A DNA stretch of 64,000 bases. Origin: Flagellimonas abyssi (lineage in GTDB: Bacteria > Bacteroidota > Bacteroidia > Flavobacteriales > Flavobacteriaceae). The number at the start of each line of letters is the position of its first letter. Position 1 is the first letter of the stretch. The translations under genes were made by a program, and so were the position numbers. Under the pieces are notes generated by a model that was not told the origin of the DNA, searched no databases, and saw only the letters and a program-made list of their open reading frames with translations. Location: the NCBI RefSeq assembly GCF_019457905.1, contig NZ_JAHZSV010000003.1:310001-374000 (forward strand), in the 5' to 3' direction. Below are positions 26,965-37,035 of the stretch, in pieces.

Positions 26965-27504
26965 ATGAACCAAAACAGGGCAGCCATACGCTACGCAAAA
27001 GCAACCTTGGATTTCGCAGTCGAAAGCAAAGCGGCCGATGCCGTTGAAAAAGACATGCGGGAGATAGCTGCGACCATTTCCGAGAACGTGGAGCTTCAAC
27101 ATTTGTTGGAGAGCCCGATCATAAAGTCGGAAGTGAAGAAGAACAGTTTGTTGGAGATCTTCAAAGGAGCCAACGAAATTACAAAGGGGCTTCTTCAAAC
27201 CTTAATAAGTAACAAACGAATTGCCATGTTACAAGAAGTGGCCTATAAATACATCATCCTTCATGAAAAATTGAAGGGCGAAGAGGTAGCTTATGTAACC
27301 ACCGCCGTTCCATTGACATCCGATTTGGAGAAGAAAATCTTGGATACGGTCAACAAGGCAACAGGAAACAAGGTAACACTTGAGAGCAAAATCGATGAGA
27401 GCATCATCGGGGGATTTGTACTTAGGGTGGGCGACACCCAATACGATGCCAGCATCGCAAACAAATTGAACGGATTAAAAAGAGAATTTACAAATAGTCT
27501 ATAA
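26965..27504 (+). CDS. atpH: F0F1 ATP synthase subunit delta
   Basis: The 179-residue OSCP/delta subunit joins the peripheral stalk to the top of the alpha-beta ring. The N-terminal helical bundle begins [15 protein letters not shown], and the C-terminal part has the family's [18 protein letters not shown]. It starts five bases after atpF and ends two bases before atpA. Confidence 0.95.
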   Translation: MNQNRAAIRYAKATLDFAVESKAADAVEKDMREIAATISENVELQHLLESPIIKSEVKKNSLLEIFKGANEITKGLLQTLISNKRIAMLQEVAYKYIILHEKLKGEEVAYVTTAVPLTSDLEKKILDTVNKATGNKVTLESKIDESIIGGFVLRVGDTQYDASIANKLNGLKREFTNSL

Positions 27505-27506
27505 AA

Positions 27507-29087
27507 ATGGCAGGAGTAAAAGCCGCTGAGGTATCAGCAATTTTGAAAAAACAGTTATCAGGTTTCGAGGCATCCGCTTCTTTGGATGAAGTAGGCACCG
27601 TATTACAGGTTGGTGATGGAATTGCCCGTGTATATGGACTTGCCAATGTACAATACGGCGAGTTGGTGGAGTTTGATGGTGGAATGCAGGGAATCGTCTT
27701 GAACCTCGAAGAGGACAACGTAGGTGTGGTACTGCTCGGGCCGACCAAAGAGATTACGGAAGGCACTACGGTAAAAAGAACAGAGCGTATTGCATCCATT
27801 AACGTTGGTGAAGGAATTGTTGGCCGTGTAATCGATACCTTGGGAAAACCCATCGATGGTAAAGGCCCGATTGCTGGCGAGACTTACGAAATGCCTTTGG
27901 AACGTAAAGCTCCAGGTGTAATTTTTAGACAGCCCGTGAACGAGCCGTTGCAAACAGGTATCAAGGCAATCGACGCCATGATTCCCGTTGGACGTGGACA
28001 AAGGGAGTTGGTGATCGGGGATAAGCAAACAGGTAAAACAACCGTTTGTATCGATACCATCCTGAACCAAAAAGAATTTTATGATGCGGGTGAACCGGTG
28101 TATTGTATCTATGTTGCCATAGGTCAGAAAGCATCAACGGTTGCCGCCATTGCCAAGACTTTGGAAGAGAAAGGTGCTTTGGCCTATACCACTATAGTCG
28201 CCGCTAACGCTTCCGACCCTGCTCCAATGCAGGTATATGCTCCCTTTGCCGGCGCGGCAATCGGCGAGTACTTTAGGGATACAGGGCGTCCGGCATTGAT
28301 CATCTATGATGACTTGTCAAAGCAGGCAGTAGCATATCGTGAGGTATCCCTTCTTTTGAGAAGGCCCCCAGGACGTGAAGCATACCCTGGTGACGTTTTC
28401 TTCTTGCACTCCAGGTTATTGGAGCGCGCTGCAAAAGTGATTGCGGATGACGAAATTGCGAAGACCATGAACGATCTTCCGGAATCCTTGAAGCCTATCG
28501 TAAAAGGAGGTGGATCGTTGACAGCACTTCCAATTATCGAGACGCAGGCAGGTGACGTTTCCGCATATATCCCTACCAATGTAATCTCCATTACCGATGG
28601 TCAGATATTCTTGGAGCAGGACTTGTTCAACCAAGGGGTTCGTCCTGCGATCAACGTGGGTATCTCCGTATCACGTGTGGGAGGTAATGCACAGATCAAA
28701 TCCATGAAGAAAGTGGCAGGTACCTTAAAGCTTGACCAGGCGCAGTTCCGTGAATTGGAAGCCTTTGCCAAGTTCGGTTCCGATTTGGATGCCGCTACAC
28801 TGAACGTTATCGAAAAAGGACGTAGAAACGTGGAGATCTTGAAACAAGGTCAGAACGACCCATTTACCGTTGAAGATCAAGTAGCTATTATCTTTGCAGG
28901 TTCAAAGAACCTGTTAAGGAATGTACCGGTTGACAAGGTAAAAGAATTTGAAAAAGATTACTTGGAGTTCTTGAACGCCAAGCACAGAGATGTGTTGGAC
29001 ACCCTTAAAGCCGGTAAATTGACCGACGAGGTAACCGATACATTGACTGCTGTTTGTAAAGACCTTTCAAGCAAGTACAAGGCATAA
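27507..29087 (+). CDS. atpA: F0F1 ATP synthase subunit alpha
   Basis: The 526-residue alpha subunit binds non-catalytic nucleotide. The Walker A is GDKQTGKT at residues about 171-178, followed by [12 protein letters not shown] and the [13 protein letters not shown] segment. The C-terminal helical domain is complete. It follows atpH by two bases. The next gene, atpG, is delayed by 99 bases because a palindromic repeat sits between them. Confidence 0.98.
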   Translation: MAGVKAAEVSAILKKQLSGFEASASLDEVGTVLQVGDGIARVYGLANVQYGELVEFDGGMQGIVLNLEEDNVGVVLLGPTKEITEGTTVKRTERIASINVGEGIVGRVIDTLGKPIDGKGPIAGETYEMPLERKAPGVIFRQPVNEPLQTGIKAIDAMIPVGRGQRELVIGDKQTGKTTVCIDTILNQKEFYDAGEPVYCIYVAIGQKASTVAAIAKTLEEKGALAYTTIVAANASDPAPMQVYAPFAGAAIGEYFRDTGRPALIIYDDLSKQAVAYREVSLLLRRPPGREAYPGDVFFLHSRLLERAAKVIADDEIAKTMNDLPESLKPIVKGGGSLTALPIIETQAGDVSAYIPTNVISITDGQIFLEQDLFNQGVRPAINVGISVSRVGGNAQIKSMKKVAGTLKLDQAQFRELEAFAKFGSDLDAATLNVIEKGRRNVEILKQGQNDPFTVEDQVAIIFAGSKNLLRNVPVDKVKEFEKDYLEFLNAKHRDVLDTLKAGKLTDEVTDTLTAVCKDLSSKYKA

Positions 29088-29090
29088 CAA

Positions 29091-29178
29091 TTGTCATTTC
29101 TGAAGAACCCTGAGCGAAGTCGAAGGGTACTGCAGGAATCCATAACAAAAAAGATTCCGCATAAGTGCGGAATGACAA
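29091..29178. repeat. Dispersed palindromic repeat, copy 2, inside the ATP synthase operon
   Basis: Outer arms TTGTCATT (29091-29098) and AATGACAA (29171-29178) are perfect inverted repeats; an inner hairpin has ATTCCGCA (29154-29161) and TGCGGAAT (29166-29173). It shares the TGTCATTTC arm and the GAGCGAAGT core with the copy at 9266 and fills almost all the gap between atpA and atpG. Confidence 0.75.
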
Positions 29179-29186
29179 AATAGAAT

Positions 29187-30047
29187 ATGGCGAATCTAAA
29201 GGAAATACGTAACAGGATATCATCCATCTCATCAACGATGCAGATTACAAGTGCCATGAAAATGGTGTCTGCTGCCAAGTTGAAGAAGGCTCAGGATGCT
29301 ATCACGGCGATGCGTCCGTATTCCGATAAACTTACCGAGCTCTTGCAAGGGCTTAGTGCCAGTTTGGAAGGGGACGGAGGAAGTGAGTACGCCGACAAAA
29401 GGCCAGTGAAAAAAGTTTTGGTGGTTGCCATTACTTCCAACAGGGGACTTTGTGGTGGATTCAACTCCAACATCATCAAGCAGAGCAACAATTTGGTGTC
29501 CAACACCTACCCAGGAAAACATGTTGACTTCTACACCATTGGTAAAAAAGGTCATGACATCCTTAGAAAAAGGCATACCATTTTGGGCGACCAAAGCAAG
29601 GTATATGATGATCTGACCTTTGAGAATGTTGCCGAGATTGCCGAGCTTTTGATGCGTTTGTTCACCAAAGGTGATTATGACAAAATTGAATTGGTGTACA
29701 ACAAGTTCAAGAATGCCGCTACACAAATAGTGATGACAGAACAGTTCTTGCCCATTGTTGGTGCAGAAGGTGATCAAGCCATTGCAGCGGATTACATTTT
29801 TGAGCCATCCAAAGTGGAAATCGTAAAAGAACTGATACCTAAATCCTTGAAGACGCAATTGTTCAAGGCCATCAGGGATTCTTTTGCCAGTGAGCATGGT
29901 GCCCGTATGACGGCGATGCACAAAGCGACCGATAATGCTGCCGAACTTAGGGACGAACTAAAATTGACCTACAACAAGGCACGTCAAGCAGCGATTACCA
30001 ACGAAATCCTCGAAATTGTTGGTGGAGCGGAGGCGTTGAACAATTAA
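29187..30047 (+). CDS. atpG: F0F1 ATP synthase subunit gamma
   Basis: The 286-residue gamma subunit is the rotating shaft. The N-terminal helix (MANLKEIRNRISSISSTMQIT) and the C-terminal helix (YNKARQAAITNEILEIVGGAEAL) form the coiled coil, with SNRGLCGGFN in the middle domain. Length is usual. It is the last gene of this operon; atpD and atpC are not in the window, as usual for Bacteroidota, where they form a separate unit. Confidence 0.97.
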   Translation: MANLKEIRNRISSISSTMQITSAMKMVSAAKLKKAQDAITAMRPYSDKLTELLQGLSASLEGDGGSEYADKRPVKKVLVVAITSNRGLCGGFNSNIIKQSNNLVSNTYPGKHVDFYTIGKKGHDILRKRHTILGDQSKVYDDLTFENVAEIAELLMRLFTKGDYDKIELVYNKFKNAATQIVMTEQFLPIVGAEGDQAIAADYIFEPSKVEIVKELIPKSLKTQLFKAIRDSFASEHGARMTAMHKATDNAAELRDELKLTYNKARQAAITNEILEIVGGAEALNN

Positions 30048-30098
30048 GCCGAACCAAAGTGAGGCTAAATGTCCAATAGCAGAGGCGTTGAACAATTA
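30026..30098 (+). repeat. Short direct duplication of the atpG 3' end
   Basis: AGCGGAGGCGTTGAACAATTA (one base over twenty, so given by place: 30026-30046) recurs at 30078-30098 with a single G-to-A change. The second copy still reads A-E-A-L-N-N-stop but lies beyond the real stop codon. Confidence 0.7.
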
Positions 30099-30121
30099 GA
30101 AGTACAATATTTTACATAATG

Positions 30122-30153
30122 AAAGGCCACCGATTCGGTGGCCTTTTTGTTTT
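30122..30153 (+). terminator. Intrinsic terminator of the ATP synthase operon
   Basis: Stem AAAGGCCACCG (30122-30132) pairs with CGGTGGCCTTT (30136-30146), followed by a T-rich tail with one G. It lies 75 bases after the atpG stop. Confidence 0.92.
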
Positions 30154-30237
30154 TCTTAGGATAATAAGGTTTAGCTAGTAACGGCTTTTACGTAACTTGT
30201 AGCCACCTAATCAAGGTCTTTAAAGAAGCAACAGCTA

Positions 30238-31701
30238 TTGAATCCACTTAAGAGGCTTTTTAAACAAACGTTCATCTACGGTATGGCAACAGTGTTGCCA
30301 CGGGTGCTATCTTTTTTGTTGGTGCCCTTATATACATCGGTAATGGACCCGGAAACCTATGGCGAGATTTCCGTCATATTTTCATGGTTTGCTATTTTTA
30401 ACGTAGTGCTGGCCTACGGTATGGAAACAGCATTTTTCCGATTTTTCAACAAGCATCAGAACAAAGAGCTTGTGATTTCCACCTCGTTGATTTCCTTATT
30501 GGTATCCTCTTCCATCTTTTTTGCGGTCGCGTTGATGTTCAAGGAAACCTTTGCGTCGGTAATCGATGTTCAAGAGTCCCTGATCATCTATATTATCCTA
30601 ATTTTGGTGTTGGATGCGTTGGCCATAGTGCCATTCGCTTGGCTCCGAGCGAATGAAAGGCCCTTGAGGTATTCCATAGTAAAGGTCGTAAGCGTTGCCA
30701 TCAACTTGTTTCTCAACATTTTTTTCCTGATTCTCTTACCAGAAATGGCAGAAAATGGACCATCATTATGGTCTAAAATATACAGACCCGATTTTCAAAT
30801 TGAATATGTCTTTATCGCCAATGTCATTTCCAGTGGGGTAGCCTTTTTGTGGGTGAGCGGCATCTATTTTGATAGCAAATATAGATTCGATAAACAGTTG
30901 TGGAAGGAAATGCTCAAATATTCCCTGCCCATAATGATGGCAGGTATGGCATTTACCGTGAACGAAGTCTTCGATCGTATTCTGTTGGACCGATTATTGC
31001 CCCAGGATATAGCCAAGGCAGAAATCGGAAAATATTCGGCCTGTTACAAATTGGCGGTATTCATGACGCTGTTCGGAACTGCTTTCCGTTTGGGTGTAGA
31101 ACCGTTCTTTTTCAGTCATGCCAACACCGAAAATCCAAAAAAGGCGTATGCCCAAATCACCAATTACTTTGTAATCATGGGAAGCCTTATATTTTTAGGG
31201 GTGATGGTCTTCATAGACCCCTTGAAGAGACTATTGGTAAGGGATGCAGCATTTTGGGATGCCATGGATGTGGTTCCTATTATACTTCTGGCAAGTTTTT
31301 GCTTGGGAATCTACCATAACCTGTCCGTTTGGTACAAGGTGACGGATAGGACCAGGTTCGGGGCCTATATCTCGTCCGTAGGAGCGGCGCTTACACTGGC
31401 CATAAACTTTGTTTTTATTCCCAAAGCAGGCTATATGGCTTCGGCCTGGGCTACATTAGCTGCCTATGGCAGCATGATGGCCTTGTCCTATTATTTTGGA
31501 AGAAAGTACTACCCCATACCCTACAACATGCGTAAAATCGTATTCTATCTTTCGGTTTCTCTTGTATTCTCAATACTTTCGTTCTATGTTTTTAATAGAA
31601 ATTTAATAGCCGGCAGCATACTACTTTTGTTATTTTTGGGGTTAGTATATAAAATGGAAGGAGATAAACTGAGAAGCATATTTATAAAACGTGAAGATTA
31701 A
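30238..31701 (+). CDS. Polysaccharide/lipid flippase, MOP superfamily
   Basis: The 487-residue membrane protein has 12-14 helices. Its N-terminus, [23 protein letters not shown], then [13 protein letters not shown], is typical of Wzx-like oligosaccharide flippases. It is a different branch from the flippase at 5565 and lies in a housekeeping context with dut and a sugar nucleotidyltransferase. The start TTG 30238 gives [10 protein letters not shown]; the next ATG would remove part of the first helix. The following dut gene starts 11 bases inside this one. Substrate unknown. Confidence 0.85.
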   Translation: MNPLKRLFKQTFIYGMATVLPRVLSFLLVPLYTSVMDPETYGEISVIFSWFAIFNVVLAYGMETAFFRFFNKHQNKELVISTSLISLLVSSSIFFAVALMFKETFASVIDVQESLIIYIILILVLDALAIVPFAWLRANERPLRYSIVKVVSVAINLFLNIFFLILLPEMAENGPSLWSKIYRPDFQIEYVFIANVISSGVAFLWVSGIYFDSKYRFDKQLWKEMLKYSLPIMMAGMAFTVNEVFDRILLDRLLPQDIAKAEIGKYSACYKLAVFMTLFGTAFRLGVEPFFFSHANTENPKKAYAQITNYFVIMGSLIFLGVMVFIDPLKRLLVRDAAFWDAMDVVPIILLASFCLGIYHNLSVWYKVTDRTRFGAYISSVGAALTLAINFVFIPKAGYMASAWATLAAYGSMMALSYYFGRKYYPIPYNMRKIVFYLSVSLVFSILSFYVFNRNLIAGSILLLLFLGLVYKMEGDKLRSIFIKRED

Positions 31702-32125
31702 AATTATCAATAAATCGGGCCATAAGCTGCCACATTACGAGACCCTTGCCTCGGCGGGGATGGATTTAAGGGCGGATTTGGAATCACCCATAACATTAAA
31801 GCCCTTGGAAAGGGCCATTGTTCCCACGGGGTTGTTCATAGAGCTTCCTGTTGGCTACGAAGCTCAAGTGCGACCGCGAAGCGGATTGGCGGCAAAAAAG
31901 GGAATCACGGTACTCAACGCGCCCGGGACCATCGATGCCGATTATCGTGGAAACGTAGGGGTCATTTTGGTCAATCTATCCAAAGAGGATTTTACCGTGG
32001 AAAATGGCGAGCGCATCGCCCAAATGGTCATCGCCAAGCACGAACGCGCCGAGTGGGAAGAAGTAGGGACCCTTTCGGATACCGATCGGGGCGAAGGCGG
32101 CTTTGGGAGTACTGGCACCAAATAA
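31691..32125 (+). CDS. dut: dUTP diphosphatase
   Basis: The 144-residue trimeric dUTPase hydrolyses dUTP to dUMP and so keeps uracil out of DNA. All five family motifs are seen: [35 protein letters not shown], and the C-terminal [10 protein letters not shown]. The GTG start at 31691 overlaps the flippase gene by 11 bases. Confidence 0.97.
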   Translation: MKIKIINKSGHKLPHYETLASAGMDLRADLESPITLKPLERAIVPTGLFIELPVGYEAQVRPRSGLAAKKGITVLNAPGTIDADYRGNVGVILVNLSKEDFTVENGERIAQMVIAKHERAEWEEVGTLSDTDRGEGGFGSTGTK

Positions 32126-32132
32126 AAACGAA

Positions 32133-32161
32133 TGTCAGGTCGAGCGCAGTCGAGACCTTTT
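32133..32161. repeat. Short palindromic element, possible copy 3 of the dispersed repeat
   Basis: TGTCAGGTCGAGCGCAGTCG continuing to AGACCTTTT contains inverted AGGTC/GACCT around a GAGCGCAGT core, close to the cores at 9266 and 29091. A separate hairpin CCCGC/GCGGG follows at 32187-32200, just before the next gene. Confidence 0.45.
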
Positions 32162-32207
32162 AAATAGAGTATAACTTTAAAAGATACCCGCCTCCGCGGG
32201 CATTTAT

Positions 32208-33224
32208 ATGAAAATAATCGTACCCATGGCGGGAAGAGGATCCCGTTTAAGACCACACACCTTAACAGTTCCAAAACCGTTGATTCCCGTTGCTGGAAAG
32301 CCTATCGTACACCGACTGGTGGCCGATATTGCCAAAGTGTTGGGGGAACCCATCGAGGAAGTCGCCTTCATTCTGGGCGACCCGGCCTTTTTTGGTGATG
32401 ATGTAGTGGAGAGCCTTATGGAACTGGCAGATGAACTAGGGGCCAAAGGATCCATTTACAGACAAGATAAACCACTGGGAACAGGGCACGCCATTATGAG
32501 CGCCAAAGAGTCCTTGAGCGGCCCTGCGGTGATCGCGTATGCCGATACCTTGATCCGTGCCGATTTTGATCTGGACAAATCCGCCGATAGTGTTATCTGG
32601 GTAAAGCAGGTAGAACATCCGGAGACCTATGGCGTGGTCCAGTTGAACGAGGGCAACGAAATAATTGAGTTGGTAGAGAAGCCACAGGAGTATATATCGG
32701 ACCTTGCAGTAATCGGCATTTATTACTTTAAGAATGTTGGAGTACTAAAAAATGAACTACAGCACGTTCTAGATCACGATATTACCCATGGAGGCGAATA
32801 TCAAATCAACGACGGTATCAAACGCATGATGGAGAAGGGCATGAAATTTGTTCCAGGTAAAGTGGACGAATGGATGGACTGTGGGAACAAGAATGTGACC
32901 GTAGAGACCAACCAGCGCATGCTCGACTTTTTGGAGAAAGAAGGCGAAAAAATGATTGCTGATAGCGTTGTCCAAGAGAATGCAAACATCATAGAGCCCT
33001 GTTTCATCGGTGAAAATGTAGTCCTTAAAAATACGACCGTTGGGCCATATGTGTCCGTTGGTGCAAATACCGTTCTGGAGAATTCCACAATCAAGAATAG
33101 TTTGATCCAGAGCAACAGTAAAATCACCAATGCCAATCTGGACAATGCCATGATCGGCAACCATGTAGTGTACAATGGTAATTTTGAGACCATTAGTATT
33201 GGAGATTATTCCGTTTTGGAATAA
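32208..33224 (+). CDS. Sugar-phosphate nucleotidyltransferase with left-handed beta-helix tail
   Basis: The 338-residue enzyme belongs to the nucleotidyltransferase family that makes NDP-sugars from sugar 1-phosphate and NTP. The pyrophosphorylase motif GRGSRLRPHT and the Lys of VPKPLIPVAGKPI open the protein; GTGHAIMSA, VEKPQEY and the ITHGGEYQIND segment follow. The last 80 residues have hexapeptide repeats (NTTVGPYVSVGANTVLENSTI). It resembles glucose-1-phosphate thymidylyl- or uridylyltransferases, but the exact sugar and base are not decidable by eye. Confidence 0.87.
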   Translation: MKIIVPMAGRGSRLRPHTLTVPKPLIPVAGKPIVHRLVADIAKVLGEPIEEVAFILGDPAFFGDDVVESLMELADELGAKGSIYRQDKPLGTGHAIMSAKESLSGPAVIAYADTLIRADFDLDKSADSVIWVKQVEHPETYGVVQLNEGNEIIELVEKPQEYISDLAVIGIYYFKNVGVLKNELQHVLDHDITHGGEYQINDGIKRMMEKGMKFVPGKVDEWMDCGNKNVTVETNQRMLDFLEKEGEKMIADSVVQENANIIEPCFIGENVVLKNTTVGPYVSVGANTVLENSTIKNSLIQSNSKITNANLDNAMIGNHVVYNGNFETISIGDYSVLE

Positions 33225-33266
33225 CTTTAGAATAGATTTTTTAGTTTGATGGGGACTTAGGATGTT

Positions 33267-34184
33267 ATGAAAAAGGCACTTCTTGTTTGGATGGTAATGG
33301 GAGCATCATTTTTGGTGCATTACGATACCTATGCCCAAGAAGAACAGGAAAGTGCCGATGTCTACCTCGAAGAATATACCGATGAGTTTCAAGAAAACTT
33401 CTTTGAAGCATTAAAACAAAAAGGTATCCAGAACTACGATAGGGCAGTGGACTTGTTCCTAAAATGCAAGCAACTGGAGCCTAACAACAGTGTAGTAGAC
33501 TATGAACTGGCCAAAGCATATATGCTGGACAAAAAATATGTGCAGGCCCAAGAATATGCAATAGAGGCCCTGTTATCGGAACCCACCGACTATTGGTATT
33601 TGGACAATTTGATGACCATTTTGGAGAAACAGGGAAGCCCCATTGAGACCATAAAACAAAAAATACCATACGGGAACAAAAAGCTTCAGCAGAACATGGC
33701 CGTCTCCCTCTTTAAAATGAAAAAGTACGGGGAAGCTTCCAAGGTACTGGACGATATAGAGAATTCGCAATTGAAATCGGAACTAAATCGCAAAATAAAC
33801 GACTCGCTTCAGCAAGATAGAAAACCTGAAATAGCACCGGTCGTTGAAAGCGGAACGGACTTGAACGATCCGTTAGCAAAGCTAAAGGCCGGAATGGAGC
33901 AATTGATTGCAGCATCCGAGTTTAAAAAGCTGTTGAGCGATTCCCAAGAGGCGTTGGATGCCTATCCGCTGCAACCCTATTTTTATTACGCCTACGGAAC
34001 GGGCCTGAACAACACGGGCAATCCGAACAAGGGAGTAGAGGTTTTGGAAAGCGGACTTGACTACCTGTTGGAGGATGATAGTTTAAAGAACAGAATCTAC
34101 AGACAGCTTGCGGATGCATATTCCAAAATCGGAAACACCCAAAAAGCAAACGAATATTTGAACAAAATCAATTCAGGATTATAA
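33267..34184 (+). CDS. Secreted tetratricopeptide repeat protein
   Basis: The 305-residue protein has a signal peptide (MKKALLVWMVMGASFLVHYDTYAQ) and helical TPR-like repeats, for example NYDRAVDLFLKCKQLEPNNSVVDYELAKAY taken in parts, and near the end RQLADAYSKIGNTQKANEYL. It should be periplasmic and bind a partner protein. Its stop overlaps the start of the DUF4292 lipoprotein gene by one base (TAATG), and an EnvC-like protein follows, so it probably takes part in the same envelope process. Confidence 0.85.
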   Translation: MKKALLVWMVMGASFLVHYDTYAQEEQESADVYLEEYTDEFQENFFEALKQKGIQNYDRAVDLFLKCKQLEPNNSVVDYELAKAYMLDKKYVQAQEYAIEALLSEPTDYWYLDNLMTILEKQGSPIETIKQKIPYGNKKLQQNMAVSLFKMKKYGEASKVLDDIENSQLKSELNRKINDSLQQDRKPEIAPVVESGTDLNDPLAKLKAGMEQLIAASEFKKLLSDSQEALDAYPLQPYFYYAYGTGLNNTGNPNKGVEVLESGLDYLLEDDSLKNRIYRQLADAYSKIGNTQKANEYLNKINSGL

Positions 34185-34963
34185 TGAACCTATATAAGAA
34201 CATATCTAAAATCGGCATGATAATGGCGATTCTTCTTACCCTTGGGGCTTGTAAAAGTACCAAGTCCATAACAGGAGGAGAGATCAATCCAAAGTTATCG
34301 GCGAAGAATATCATCAATGGCCATTATGCCAATGATCCCAAGTTCAAAACACTTAGGGGACGGGTCAAGATTGATTATACCAATGGTGATGATTCCCAGG
34401 GAGTGAATGTGAGTTTACGTATGGAAAAGGACAAGGTGATATGGATGAGCGCTCCACTGGGTGTGGTCAAGGCGCACATTACCCCGAACAAAGTGTCCTT
34501 TTACAATAAATTGCAGAACGAATATTTTGATGGGGACTTTAGCTATTTGAGCGAAATGCTTGGAACCGAATTGAATTTCGAAAAAGTACAGAACCTACTT
34601 CTTGGGAATGCCGTTATCGATTTACGAAAGGAGAAGTTCAACTCGGAAGTGTACAACGGGAACTATCAATTAAAACCAAAAGAGGCGCAGCAATTCTTTA
34701 AGATACTGTTTCAATTAGAGCCCAAGAACTTCAAAATAGCTACTCAACAAATATCCCAACCAGCAAGCTCAAGACAGTTAATGGCAAATTATACCTATCA
34801 GGATATTTCTGGAAAGATATTTCCCGAGGATATTAAAATAGTTGCGGAGGAAAAAGGAGAGGTTACAACGATAGATTTGAGTTTTCGTAACTTGGAATTG
34901 AATAAATCCATGACATTTCCATATAAAGTGCCCAATGGATACGATAAAATTACATTAAAGTAA
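34184..34963 (+). CDS. DUF4292 lipoprotein
   Basis: The 259-residue protein starts with a lipoprotein signal ending LLTLGAC (Cys at residue 23), then a LolA/LolB-like beta-rich domain of the DUF4292 family (FKTLRGRVKIDY, SLRMEKDKVIWMSAPLGV, YFDGDFSYLS). The fold suggests that it carries or senses lipid between membranes, as LolB does, but this is inference. It lies between a TPR gene (one-base overlap) and an envC-like gene (one base gap). Confidence 0.87.
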   Translation: MNLYKNISKIGMIMAILLTLGACKSTKSITGGEINPKLSAKNIINGHYANDPKFKTLRGRVKIDYTNGDDSQGVNVSLRMEKDKVIWMSAPLGVVKAHITPNKVSFYNKLQNEYFDGDFSYLSEMLGTELNFEKVQNLLLGNAVIDLRKEKFNSEVYNGNYQLKPKEAQQFFKILFQLEPKNFKIATQQISQPASSRQLMANYTYQDISGKIFPEDIKIVAEEKGEVTTIDLSFRNLELNKSMTFPYKVPNGYDKITLK

Positions 34964-34964
34964 T

Positions 34965-36191
34965 ATGAAAGGTAAATTTTCATATTGTGTTTACTGTTTG
35001 ATAGTTATATTTTTTATCTCAGCAAAATCATTTGCGCAAACCAGTGAGCAAAAGGCTTTGGAGTCCAAGCGGGAGCGTCTTCAGGAAGAAATTAAGGAAA
35101 TCAACAGATTGCTCTTTGCCGAGCGTAAGGAAAAGGGAACTGTTTTGGATCAGATGGAAGCATTGGACAACAAAATAAACGTCCGTCAAGAATTGATCCG
35201 CGTCACCAACCAACAGTCTAATTTGCTCAATAGGCAAATCAATGTCAACATTAGAAATATCAGTAAGCTCCGTGAAGATTTAAAGATTTTGAAAGAGGAT
35301 TATGCAGAGCTTATTCAAAAAACGTATCAGAACAAATCGCAGAACAACCGCTTGATGTTCCTATTGTCCTCAGAAAACTTTTATCAAGCGTTCAAGAGAC
35401 TCCAATACATGCAACAATATGCAAAGCATCGTAAGAAGCAGGGTGAAGGAATAGTTGAAAAAACGCAGGAGCTTACACAATTGAATCAGGATTTGGTACG
35501 CCAACGAAAGGAAAAGGACCAACTTATTGCGGAGAATCAGAAAGCGAAGGCGGAACTGTCCAAGGAAATTGAGTCACAAAGAAGCCTTTTAACAAGTATA
35601 AAACAAAACGAAGCCAAATACACATCTGCCATAGCAGAAAAGCAAAAGGAGGCCCGTAAAATTGATCGTGAGATTGAAAGAATGATCAAAAGCGCAATCG
35701 CAAGTTCCAATAAAGGCTCCGGAAACTCTGCAAGCAGTGCCACCTTCGCACTCACACCAGAAGCGAAACTATTGGCGGATAACTTTTCATCCAACAAGGG
35801 AAGGCTCATTTGGCCGGTGGAAAAAGGCATAAAAAGCCAAGGGTATGGTGTGTATGCCGATAAATTGTATCCGGGAATCAAGCACAGAAACAACGGAGTT
35901 ACCATTACCACCGATAAAGGCAGTATAGCAAGGGCCATTTTCGAGGGTGAAGTCATCGCAATTTTATCCGTCCCTGGCGGGAACAAGGGGGTACAAATAA
36001 AACATGGAAACTACATCAGTACATACTATAACCTATCCAATCTGTTCGTAAAAAAAGGGGATAAAGTGGCCGCCAAAGAGGCATTGGGAGAAATAAATAC
36101 CAATCGGTTGGACGGTACCACAAAATTGAAGTTCTATTTGTACAAGGACTCCAATCGTTTGAATCCTGAAGATTGGATATATCAACTCTAA
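34965..36191 (+). CDS. EnvC-like murein hydrolase activator with degenerate M23 (LytM) domain
   Basis: The 408-residue protein has a signal peptide ending SFAQ, a long coiled coil (residues about 25-250) and a C-terminal LytM/M23 domain. The zinc site is not conserved: the HxGxD position reads KHRNNGVTI, YxHL reads YYNLS, and HLHFE reads KLKFYLY. So it should not cut peptidoglycan itself but, like E. coli EnvC, activate an amidase during division. It is the last gene of the TPR-DUF4292-EnvC row; the next gene starts four bases later. Confidence 0.9.
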   Translation: MKGKFSYCVYCLIVIFFISAKSFAQTSEQKALESKRERLQEEIKEINRLLFAERKEKGTVLDQMEALDNKINVRQELIRVTNQQSNLLNRQINVNIRNISKLREDLKILKEDYAELIQKTYQNKSQNNRLMFLLSSENFYQAFKRLQYMQQYAKHRKKQGEGIVEKTQELTQLNQDLVRQRKEKDQLIAENQKAKAELSKEIESQRSLLTSIKQNEAKYTSAIAEKQKEARKIDREIERMIKSAIASSNKGSGNSASSATFALTPEAKLLADNFSSNKGRLIWPVEKGIKSQGYGVYADKLYPGIKHRNNGVTITTDKGSIARAIFEGEVIAILSVPGGNKGVQIKHGNYISTYYNLSNLFVKKGDKVAAKEALGEINTNRLDGTTKLKFYLYKDSNRLNPEDWIYQL

Positions 36192-36195
36192 CACT

Positions 36196-37032
36196 ATGAA
36201 GAAAATTACAGATTTACAAGGATCTTTTGAACTGCACAATGGGGTCCAAATGCCCTATTTTGGATTGGGCGTGTACCAATCCGAGGATGGAAGCGAAGTA
36301 ATCAATGCAGTAAAAGCAGCTTTGAACCATGGTTACCGCCATATTGATACGGCTGCCATTTACGACAATGAAGAAGGTGTTGGCACAGGAATCCGCGAAA
36401 GCACTGTGGACCGAAAGGATGTTTTTTTAACCAGTAAAGTCTGGAACACGGACCAAGGCTACGATACGACGCTAAAAGCTTTTGACGCCAGTTTGGAACG
36501 TTTGGGAACCGACTATCTTGATTTGTACCTCGTGCATTGGCCCAAAGGCGAGATCTCGAAGGAAACCTGGAAAGCGCTGGAAAAGCTATATAAGGAAAAA
36601 CGGGTGCGGGCCATTGGCGTGAGCAACTTCTTGCAGTACCATTTGGAAGACTTATTGACCTCCGCCGAGATCGTTCCTATGGTCAACCAAATGGAATTCC
36701 ACCCCTTTTTGGTGCAACAGGACTTGATTGATTTCTGCAACTCCAAAGGAATTCAATATGAAGCGTGGTCCCCACTGATGCAGGGAAATATCTTTGATCT
36801 GGACGTTATGACAGAACTGGCATCAAAATATAAAAAGACCATTGCCCAAATTGTGCTGCGATGGGACCTCCAAAAAGGAGTGGTCACCATACCAAAATCA
36901 TCCAAAAAAGAACGTATTATCGCCAATTCCGACCTTTTCGATTTTGAATTATCAAAAGAGGACGTAGAACTGCTCGATGGATTGGAAAAAGGCAAACGGT
37001 TTGGCCCAGATCCGGATAATTTTGCTTTTTAA
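36196..37032 (+). CDS. Aldo/keto reductase
   Basis: The 278-residue NADPH-dependent reductase has the four catalytic residues in order: Asp and Tyr in HIDTAAIYDNE, Lys in TSKVWN, and His in LVHWP. Cofactor-binding IPKSSKKERI comes near the C-terminus. It resembles the 2,5-diketo-gluconate/methylglyoxal reductase group; the natural substrate is unknown. It starts four bases after the envC-like gene and converges with the thioesterase gene, three bases apart. Confidence 0.93.
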   Translation: MKKITDLQGSFELHNGVQMPYFGLGVYQSEDGSEVINAVKAALNHGYRHIDTAAIYDNEEGVGTGIRESTVDRKDVFLTSKVWNTDQGYDTTLKAFDASLERLGTDYLDLYLVHWPKGEISKETWKALEKLYKEKRVRAIGVSNFLQYHLEDLLTSAEIVPMVNQMEFHPFLVQQDLIDFCNSKGIQYEAWSPLMQGNIFDLDVMTELASKYKKTIAQIVLRWDLQKGVVTIPKSSKKERIIANSDLFDFELSKEDVELLDGLEKGKRFGPDPDNFAF

Positions 37033-37035
37033 GTA

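Noticed and set aside
29232..29921. 229-codon minus-strand frame opposite atpG
   Set aside because: Shadow of atpG; composition follows the antisense of a certain gene.
32187..32200. CCCGC/GCGGG hairpin before the nucleotidyltransferase gene as a terminator
   Set aside because: The following bases CATTTATATG have no T run and contain the next start codon.
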